The notes below the pieces were generated by a model. It made no database searches. It was given only the letters and a program-made list of their open reading frames with translations, and had not been told where the DNA came from. This document shows positions 57,254 to 64,000 of a stretch of DNA of 64,000 nucleotides, piece by piece. Numbering within the stretch: the first letter of the stretch is position 1; each line of letters opens with the position of its first letter. Origin of the DNA: Lysobacteraceae bacterium (GTDB lineage Bacteria > Pseudomonadota > Gammaproteobacteria > Nevskiales > Nevskiaceae). The translations under genes were made by a program, and so were the position numbers. The DNA lies in NCBI GenBank assembly GCA_013823855.1, contig PNMW01000082.1:1-64000 (forward strand). The letters are read 5' to 3'.

Positions 57254-59101
57254 TTACTTAAGGGTGGGCGTGTAGCGGACGGTGGCGAACAGGTTGATGC
57301 CGGGCTGCTCGAAGCTCGCGACCGTCTGGTACTGCTTGTCGAGCAGGTTGCGAAGGTTCAGCGCCAGCTGCCAGGCCGGCAGCACGTCGTAGGTCGCCCG
57401 CAGGTCGACCGTCGCGTAGCCGGCGGTGGTGCTGCTGTTGGCCGGGTTGCTGTAGCGCTGGCCGGCACCGTAGATCGTGGTGCCGACGCTGGCGCGGGCA
57501 AACGTGTAGTCGACATCGAGCCGGGCGTTGCGGCGCACGCGGCGCTGCAGGTCATTGCCCTTGTTGGTGCCTTCGGAACGGTTCTCGGGATCGAGCCAGT
57601 TGAACGTCGCCTGGGTGCGCAGCGCGCGCCACCGGGCGGCGGCCTGTACTTCCACGCCGTAGATCTCGGCGACGCCGATGTTGATCGGCGCGAAGGTCGG
57701 CGGCACGAAGTCGATCAGGTTGGTGACCCGGGTGCGATAGCCGTTGACCGAGAGCTGGGTGGCGACCTCGCCGATGCTTGGCGAGGCGGCGATGTTCAGT
57801 TCGCTGCTGCGCGAGGTTTCCGGCTGCAGGTTCGGATCGCCGAAATTCGGGAAGTAGAGCTGGTTGAAGGTCGGGGCCTTGAACGCGGTGCCGTGCGAGG
57901 CGCCGATGCGGATGCCGTTGGCGAAGCGGTAGCCATAGGCCGCACCGCCGGTTTCGTAGCTGCCGAACTGCTGGTTGTCGTCGCGGCGCAGGCTCAATTG
58001 CAGTTCGTGACCGCGCCAGCCGCCCTGGTACTGGATGAACAGGCCGGTGTTGTCGCGCGAGCGCACGTCGTAGTCGGTATCGCCGCTGACGTGGTCGTGC
58101 TGCTGGTCGATGCCGACACTGACGTTCAGCAGCTCGCTGAAGGCCAGATCGTTCTGCCAGGAGTAGGTATCGCGCGCGGTGTTGATCTCGCCGCGATTGG
58201 CGGGAATTTCCGGGCGGTGGAAGTTTTCCGACAGATCGCGGCTCTGTCCGGCGGCAAGCACCACGTTCCAGAACGCCAGCGGCCTGAAGCGGGCTTGCCC
58301 GCCGAACACTTCCTGGGTGCTGTCGGATTCGTTGGTGAAGCTGCCGTCGTACTCGTTACGGCTTTTCGCGCGCAGCCAGTTGGCGGAGATTTCAGCGCCG
58401 TTGGCGAAGCGCCAGCCGGTCGCCAGCGAGCCGGCGAGGTTCCAGTAGCCGTCGTCATCGCCTTCATTGACGCTGGGTCGGGCATTGAAGCCTTCGGTGG
58501 TCTGCGCCAGCAGGCCGACGCTGTACCAGGCCGAGCCGAGGCTGCCACGCAGGCCGAGTTCCTGACGCGCGCTGCCCATGCTGCCGCCGCCGATCGCGAA
58601 CGACGGCGTCAGGCTTTCGCCGGGCTTGGCGCGCTTGGTGAAGATCTGGATCACGCCGCCGATCGCTTCCGAGCCGTAGAGGCTGGAACGCGGGCCGCGG
58701 ACGATCTCGATGTGGTCGATGAGATCGACCGGAATCTGCTCGAAGCCGGTGGTGCCGAGTGTCGCCGAGCCCATCTTGATGCCATCGAGCAGCACGATGA
58801 CATGGTCGGAATTGGTGCCGCGCAGGGAAATCGTCGTCGCCTTGCCGGAGCCGCCGCTGTTGTTGACGGTGATGCCGGGCAGGCCGATCAGCAGATCCTG
58901 GAAATCGCGCGGCTGCAGGCGCTCGATATCGGCGCGGGTGATGACCGTCACCGGGGCCAGCGTGTCGCTGAGCTTTTCCTCGGTACGGGTCGCGGTGACC
59001 ACGACCGGGTCGAGTGCCACTGCAACATCGTCAGCCAGCGCTGCCGATGCCGATGCCGATGCCAGCCCGCACAGGGCGATGAAACTTTTGCCGATACGCA
59101 T
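57254..59101 (-). CDS. btuB: TonB-dependent vitamin B12 receptor
   Basis: 615 residues. An outer-membrane gated channel for cobalamin, energised by TonB. Signal peptide (KSFIALCGLASASASAALA), then a TonB-box-like VVVTATRTEEKLSDTLAPVTVI, the plug domain (RDFQDLLIGLPGITVNNSGGSGKATTISLRGTNSDHVIVLLDGIKMGSA, VDLIDHIEIVRGPRSSLYGSEAIGGVIQIFT), and a 22-strand barrel. A GGGAGAAG ribosome site precedes the ATG. It is the first gene after the cobalamin riboswitch. Confidence 0.95.
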   Translation of the reverse strand: MRIGKSFIALCGLASASASAALADDVAVALDPVVVTATRTEEKLSDTLAPVTVITRADIERLQPRDFQDLLIGLPGITVNNSGGSGKATTISLRGTNSDHVIVLLDGIKMGSATLGTTGFEQIPVDLIDHIEIVRGPRSSLYGSEAIGGVIQIFTKRAKPGESLTPSFAIGGGSMGSARQELGLRGSLGSAWYSVGLLAQTTEGFNARPSVNEGDDDGYWNLAGSLATGWRFANGAEISANWLRAKSRNEYDGSFTNESDSTQEVFGGQARFRPLAFWNVVLAAGQSRDLSENFHRPEIPANRGEINTARDTYSWQNDLAFSELLNVSVGIDQQHDHVSGDTDYDVRSRDNTGLFIQYQGGWRGHELQLSLRRDDNQQFGSYETGGAAYGYRFANGIRIGASHGTAFKAPTFNQLYFPNFGDPNLQPETSRSSELNIAASPSIGEVATQLSVNGYRTRVTNLIDFVPPTFAPINIGVAEIYGVEVQAAARWRALRTQATFNWLDPENRSEGTNKGNDLQRRVRRNARLDVDYTFARASVGTTIYGAGQRYSNPANSSTTAGYATVDLRATYDVLPAWQLALNLRNLLDKQYQTVASFEQPGINLFATVRYTPTLK

Positions 59102-59251
59102 CTACTGCTTCTCCCGCCGGACGCCCGTCGCGCCGGCTTGTTAGTCGGTGCGATGGATCGCGGCGGGGAAAGGAAGCGCGGAACGATTGGCGGCGAACAG
59201 CTAAGGCCGAAATCATCCGGCCTCGCCCACCGCGAGCCATCGTCTTGCGTT

Positions 59252-59450
59252 CAGGCCGGTCTCCGGACTCGCGAGGCGATGCTCAGCTTGCGCTGCGCTT
59301 CGTGGACCGCGCCTTCCCATGCCTTGCGACACAGTGGCGATGTGCGGTCCTACAACTCGCTTACCGTTGCGGGGGCAGTTCCGGCTTCGTGCCTTGCGAG
59401 CGACTGACCGGATTCCCGTTTAACCCCGTCCGTTTCACGAACGGGGCACC
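59252..59450 (-). ncRNA. Cobalamin riboswitch (B12 element)
   Basis: Read on the minus strand, the conserved parts appear in order: GGTGCCCCG near the 5' side, TTAAACGGGAA, GCCGGAACTGCCCCCGCAA, the core GCCACTGTG, GGGAAGGC, and the 3' B12-box end GAGTCCGGAGACCGGCCTG. It ends about 150 bp before btuB. Coenzyme B12 binding should switch off btuB and the 12 genes downstream. Confidence 0.95.
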
Positions 59451-59462
59451 AGAACGGCGCGA

Positions 59463-59492
59463 AGTATCGGCCGAGGGACAGCCCCCGGGCAA
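59463..59492 (-). promoter_or_regulatory. Candidate promoter of the riboswitch/B12 operon
   Basis: On the minus strand TTGCCC (59492-59487) and GATACT (59468-59463) are separated by 18 bp and lie just upstream of the riboswitch. The match to the sigma-70 consensus is partial. The remaining divergent gap to 59640 holds no gene. Confidence 0.4.
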
Positions 59493-59640
59493 GCGGACGG
59501 AGAAAGTCCGGCCTCGCGCCGGGAACGGAGCGGGATTTTCTGCTGATGGTTCGCGGTGCTCGGCGTGAGCCCGGCAGCTTCGCGCGGCATACTCCCGCCC
59601 ATCGCGGCAGCCGCCGCCCCCTTCGAATAAGGATTGATCC

Positions 59641-60573
<933 letters not shown>

Positions 60574-60650
60574 GCCGCCAGCCATACCAAGGCAGCGCTT
60601 ATGATCCCGGTCGTTCCGCGCGCGTCCGCGCTCCCATCCTGCCGATCCTC

Positions 60651-62330
60651 ATGTCCAGCGATATCGAGATTGCCCGCGCCGCCCGCCTGAAGCCGATCAT
60701 CCCGCTGGTCCATGACCGCCTCGGCATTCCGGCCGAAGCGCTCGAACCCTATGGCCATTACAAGGCCAAGCTGTCGCTGGACTACATCGCCGGCCTCGAC
60801 GCGCGCCCGGACGGCCACCTGGTGCTGGTCACCGCGATCACCCCGACCCCGCCGGGCGAAGGCAAGACCACGACCACGGTCGGCCTCGGCGACGCGCTGA
60901 ACCGCATCGGCAAGCGCGCCATCACCTGCGTGCGCGAGCCCTCGCTCGGCCCCTGCTTCGGCATGAAGGGCGGCGCCACCGGCGGCGGCCAGAGCCAGGT
61001 GCTGCCGATGGAGGACATCAACCTCCACTTCACCGGTGACTTCCACGCCATCGCGCTGGCCAACAACCTGCTTGCGGCGATGCTCGACAACCACATCCAT
61101 CACGGAAACAGCTTGGGCATCGATGTCCGCCGCATCACCTGGAAGCGTGTCGTCGACATGAACGACCGCGCGCTGCGCGACATCGTGGTGTCGCTCGGCG
61201 GGCCGGCCAACGGCTATCCGCGCGAGGACGGCTTCAACATCGTGGTCGCCTCCGAAGTGATGGCGATCCTGTGTCTGGCCACTTCGCTCGCCGATCTCAA
61301 GAAGCGGCTCGGCCGTATCGTCGTCGCCAGCACGCGCGACGGCCAGCCGGTCACCGCCAGGGACCTGAAGTGCGACGGCGCGATGGCCGCGCTGCTCAAG
61401 GACGCGATCAAGCCCAACCTGGTGCAGACCATCGCCGGCAATCCGGCGATCATCCATGGCGGCCCGTTCGCCAACATCGCCCACGGCTGCAATTCGGTGA
61501 TCGCCACCCGGACCGCGCTGAAGCTCGGCGACTACGTGGTGACCGAAGCCGGCTTCGGGGCCGATCTCGGCGCCGAGAAGTTCATCGACATCAAGTGCCG
61601 GCAAGCCGGCCTGAAGCCGGCCTGCGCGGTGATCGTCGCCACGGTGCGGGCGATCAAGTTCCATGGCGGCGTGGCGATGCCGGACATGGGCCGCGAAAAC
61701 GTCGAGGCCGTGCACGCCGGCCTTGCCAACCTGCGGAAGCACGTCGAGAACGTGCGCGAGGTCTACGGCCTGCCCTGCGTGGTGTCGATCAACCATTTCA
61801 CCGCCGATACCGCCGCCGAACTGGCGGTGATCCGGGAGGCCTGCGCAGCCATCGGCGTGGCCTGCGTCGAAGCCCGGCACTGGGCCGATGGCGCCGCCGG
61901 CGCCGAAGCGCTGGCGCAGGCGGTGGTCGCGCTCTGCGAAGCCAATGCCGCCCCGGGCGCGAAGCCGGTCTATGCCGATGCGCTGCCGCTGCTGGCCAAG
62001 ATCGAGGCGGTAGCGACCCGGGTCTATGGCGCCTCCGGTGTCAGCGCCGATTCGAAAGTGAAGAAGCAGCTCGAGGAATGGGCTGATGCCGGCTACGGCC
62101 ATTTCCCGGTCTGCATCGCCAAGACCCAGTATTCGTTCTCGACCGATCCGAGCCTGAAAGGCGCACCGAGCGGCCACTGGCTGCCGGTCCGCGAAGTCCG
62201 GCTGTCAGCCGGCGCCGGCTTCATCGTCGCCATCTGCGGCGAGATCATGACCATGCCGGGCCTGCCGGCCCGACCAGCCGCCGAGGTCATCGATATCGAC
62301 GCCGCAGGCAACATCACCGGCCTGTTCTAA
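60651..62330 (+). CDS. fhs: Formate-tetrahydrofolate ligase
   Basis: 559 residues from MSSDIEIAR. It makes 10-formyl-THF from formate, THF and ATP, feeding one-carbon metabolism. The N10-formyl-THF synthetase signatures are present: [20 protein letters not shown] (P-loop), [40 protein letters not shown], and [16 protein letters not shown]. The length is normal. The upstream in-frame extension overlaps the DUF808 gene and is rejected. The 77 bp between the two genes would allow cotranscription. Confidence 0.96.
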   Translation: MSSDIEIARAARLKPIIPLVHDRLGIPAEALEPYGHYKAKLSLDYIAGLDARPDGHLVLVTAITPTPPGEGKTTTTVGLGDALNRIGKRAITCVREPSLGPCFGMKGGATGGGQSQVLPMEDINLHFTGDFHAIALANNLLAAMLDNHIHHGNSLGIDVRRITWKRVVDMNDRALRDIVVSLGGPANGYPREDGFNIVVASEVMAILCLATSLADLKKRLGRIVVASTRDGQPVTARDLKCDGAMAALLKDAIKPNLVQTIAGNPAIIHGGPFANIAHGCNSVIATRTALKLGDYVVTEAGFGADLGAEKFIDIKCRQAGLKPACAVIVATVRAIKFHGGVAMPDMGRENVEAVHAGLANLRKHVENVREVYGLPCVVSINHFTADTAAELAVIREACAAIGVACVEARHWADGAAGAEALAQAVVALCEANAAPGAKPVYADALPLLAKIEAVATRVYGASGVSADSKVKKQLEEWADAGYGHFPVCIAKTQYSFSTDPSLKGAPSGHWLPVREVRLSAGAGFIVAICGEIMTMPGLPARPAAEVIDIDAAGNITGLF

Positions 62331-62359
62331 ACGTCGGCGGCCACGCCCGCCAAAAGCCT

Positions 62360-62815
62360 TCATGACGGTGGCGCCATCACTCGCCACAGCCACGCGGCCA
62401 GCACTGCCGGCACCACCATCAGCAGTAGGATCACCGCGCCGCCCCGGCGCACCGAGCGTTCACGCTGGTCGTGATGCAGCAGCGTCTGGCCGTCGACCCG
62501 CAGCCACCAGACATCGAACGGCCCGCGCGGGCCGTGCTGCAGTTCGACACGGCTGCCGACCTGCAGCCGGGCTTGCACCTCGTCCGCCGCAGGCAGCGCG
62601 CCGGAGTAGCCGAACCGGCGCTCGTCACCGTGCAGCCGGAACTGCAGGTTCACGGCACCGCGGCCCTGCGAAAGAACCGTCGAGGCAACGACGCCGTTGG
62701 CTTCCAGCAAGGGCTGGGGCATTCCGTTACCAGCGTCGATCAGGCCCCACAGACAGCCGAGCATCGGCATCAGCAAGCCGCCGACGACCAGCAGACGTTG
62801 CGCGGTGCGCGTCAT
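62360..62815 (-). CDS. Small membrane protein of unknown function
   Basis: 151 residues. N-terminal hydrophobic segment (about 8-27) and a C-terminal one (about 125-145: GGAVILLLMVVPAVLAAWLW), with an about 95-residue soluble part between (LQFRLHGDERRFGYSGALPAADEVQARLQVGSRVELQHGPRGPFDVWWLRVDGQTLL). This arrangement resembles DUF3592-like proteins, but I cannot confirm it. It is convergent with fhs. Confidence 0.65.
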   Translation of the reverse strand: MTRTAQRLLVVGGLLMPMLGCLWGLIDAGNGMPQPLLEANGVVASTVLSQGRGAVNLQFRLHGDERRFGYSGALPAADEVQARLQVGSRVELQHGPRGPFDVWWLRVDGQTLLHHDQRERSVRRGGAVILLLMVVPAVLAAWLWRVMAPPS

Positions 62816-62842
62816 CGGGCCGGGTCGCGGCGGCTCGCGGAC

Positions 62843-63403
62843 TCACCAGATCAGGTCGTCCGGCACCTTGTAGTCCTTGTACGGGTCGTTTTCGTCGACC
62901 TTGTCCGATTCCCGGTTGATCACGGCGACGGCATTCGCATCGCGGTCACGGATCTTGTCACCGACGGCTGCCGGCACCAGGTAGTAGCGTCCTTCGCAGC
63001 GGGCGATGGCCAGGCGGCCATCGATGATCTGGGCACGCAGCTCCGGCGTCACCGGGATGCGGCGGATATTGTTCTTGCGATCGGTGAAGTTGTAGAGCAT
63101 CTCGCTGTTGACCGGCGGCAGCTTGTTGGCCTCGACCAGCTGCTTGATCTCGGCGTACTTCGCCTTCAGCGCCTGCTTTTCCCTGGCCTTCTCCATCAGC
63201 TCGCGATCTTTCGCGGCCTTGGCCTGCCGCGCCGCTTCGGCCGCTTTCAGGGCCTCGGCATTCGGCGCCGGCGCCGTCACCGGCCGACCCTTGTTGTGCT
63301 GGCCACGCGGCTTGGCCTTGCCGGTTTCGGCTTGTGCCTTTTCGGCCTGCTTCTTGGTGATCAGGCCAGCCTGCAACAGCTGGTCGCGCAGCGAAAGACT
63401 CAT
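62843..63403 (-). CDS. DUF2058 (YaiL-like) nucleoprotein/polynucleotide-associated protein
   Basis: 186 residues from MSLSLRDQLLQAGLITKKQAEKA, the standard start of DUF2058 proteins; an upstream in-frame start at 63571 runs through repeat DNA and is rejected. A Lys/Ala/Glu-rich coiled region (about 20-95) is followed by a globular part (YNFTDRKNNIRRIPVTPELRAQIIDGRLAIARCEGRYYLVPAAVGDKIRDRD) ending DDLIW. The family is described as nucleic-acid associated; its precise role is unknown. Confidence 0.9.
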   Translation of the reverse strand: MSLSLRDQLLQAGLITKKQAEKAQAETGKAKPRGQHNKGRPVTAPAPNAEALKAAEAARQAKAAKDRELMEKAREKQALKAKYAEIKQLVEANKLPPVNSEMLYNFTDRKNNIRRIPVTPELRAQIIDGRLAIARCEGRYYLVPAAVGDKIRDRDANAVAVINRESDKVDENDPYKDYKVPDDLIW

Positions 63404-63498
63404 GTTCTTGACTCGTGGAGCGTGGGAGCGGCTTTGAAAGCTTATCTCACGCGAAAGCACGCGGCGGAGGCAGAGAACAGTCTGCAACGAGAAAAGCC

Positions 63499-63633
63499 AA
63501 GAGCTCGGGGGCACAAAGGCACAGAGAGCAGCCAAGACGGGGACACAAGGAAAGAGCCTTCTGATGGGCATTTCTTCGTGTCCTTGCTTTTCGCCTTCGT
63601 GCCTTTGGTGCTCCGGATTTTCTTGCCGCTTTT
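63499..63633. repeat. Purine-rich inverted repeat pair (copy 3)
   Basis: The left arm (63499-63558) contains GGGGGCACAAAGGCACAGAG and GGGACACAAGGAAAGA. The right arm (63573-63633), read inverted, contains GGAGCACCAAAGGCACGAAG and AAGGACACGAAGAA. It fills the 276-bp gap between the DUF2058 gene and the partial monooxygenase gene; no gene is seen there. Confidence 0.65.
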
Positions 63634-63679
63634 CTCTGCGTCCTCCACTTGGGCAATCACTTCTCGCGCCGCCCCGCGC

Positions 63680-64000
63680 TTACACCAGCCGGTAGTCGCG
63701 CTCCCGGAATTCCGCCATCTGGCGCGCGAACTGGGTCGCGAAGCCCGGGAACATCGTCGAGTTGAAGCCGTCGGCCGACAGGTACCAGCTCTTGCAGCCG
63801 GAGTTCCAGTTGGTCTTCGCCAGCCGCTTCTGGATGTCGACGTTGTAGGCCTTCTGGGCGTCGGCACGGACATCGACGTACTTGAGCTTGCCCGCCGCCA
63901 GCTTGCCGATCGAGCGAACGATGTAGTCGATCTGCGATTCCATGTAGACCAGCGCCGAATTGTGGCCCGGGCCGGAGTTCGGGCCGAACGTGAAGTACAG
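63680..64000 (-). CDS. C-terminus of a flavin-containing monooxygenase-like protein (partial)
   Basis: The last 106 codons of a gene that continues beyond the window edge. The visible protein reads LYFTFGPNSGPGHNSALVYM, then ESQIDYIVRSIGKL and NWNSGCKSWYLSADGFNSTMFPGFATQFARQ. This is the C-terminal pattern of NAD(P)/FAD-dependent monooxygenases of the Baeyer-Villiger/FMO group. The FAD and NADPH motifs lie outside the window, so the reaction cannot be assigned. Confidence 0.8.
   Translation of the reverse strand: MYFTFGPNSGPGHNSALVYMESQIDYIVRSIGKLAAGKLKYVDVRADAQKAYNVDIQKRLAKTNWNSGCKSWYLSADGFNSTMFPGFATQFARQMAEFRERDYRLV

Overview
The window is a GC-rich, gene-dense stretch of a bacterial chromosome. 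Gene content and order suggest a gammaproteobacterium of the Nevskiales/Xanthomonadales type. The supporting clusters are guaBA, metG-rsxB-nth-epmB, mdtABC, a BluB/CobO-type aerobic B12 operon, and a FimX-like c-di-GMP protein. The organism assignment is an inference from gene families, since no rRNA or tRNA gene is present. I see no CRISPR array, prophage or intact insertion sequence.

Layout. 1-3.5 kb: an AraC-type regulator, a TIP30-like NAD(P)-binding protein and a short-chain dehydrogenase in one orientation, preceded by a 744-bp gene-free region that holds a 21-bp-periodic array. 3.5-8.1 kb: guaB-guaA (GMP synthesis) divergent from xseA. 8.2-14.4 kb: a yjb/gfc-type exopolysaccharide secretion cluster (YjbH, a large SLBB export protein, YjbE, YjbF). 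14.5-21.1 kb: rlmKL, a GIY-YIG gene inside a pair of inverted repeats, dcd, a conserved membrane-anchored protein, apbC/mrp and sbcB. 21.1-21.7 kb: a parDE toxin-antitoxin pair with a palindromic operator. 21.8-28.9 kb: a compact six-gene block, metG, a small membrane protein, a soluble orphan rsxB, nth, epmB and a fimX-like gene. 29.1-32.3 kb: htpX and parC.

32.5-35.3 kb holds the least familiar material: two tandem paralogous small secreted proteins sharing a GPAFLN...NIP motif, followed by a two-partner-secretion-like outer-membrane transporter without a visible signal peptide. 35.3-38.8 kb: metZ, a NUDIX hydrolase and an unusual MazG-GNAT fusion, divergent from a TetR regulator. 38.8-46.7 kb: the mdtABC RND efflux operon, with a 48-codon in-frame palindromic insertion in mdtB and a repeat-filled mdtA-mdtB gap.

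46.9-59.5 kb is a 13-gene minus-strand operon downstream of a cobalamin riboswitch: btuB, a btuM-like inner-membrane protein, cobO, cobB, bluB, a BtuF-like protein without an export signal, cbiB, cobD, cobQ, cobU, cobT, cobC, cobS. It covers B12 uptake, corrinoid adenosylation, amidation, lower-ligand synthesis and nucleotide-loop assembly. None of the corrin-ring genes is in this window. 59.6-64 kb: a DUF808 membrane protein, fhs (formate-THF ligase), a small membrane protein, a DUF2058 protein and the 3' end of a flavin monooxygenase-like gene that runs off the right edge.

Repeats recur across the window. There are three purine-rich inverted-repeat pairs (about 29.0, 45.3 and 63.5 kb), the GIY-YIG flanking repeats, and palindromic elements inside the mdtB and cobD reading frames.
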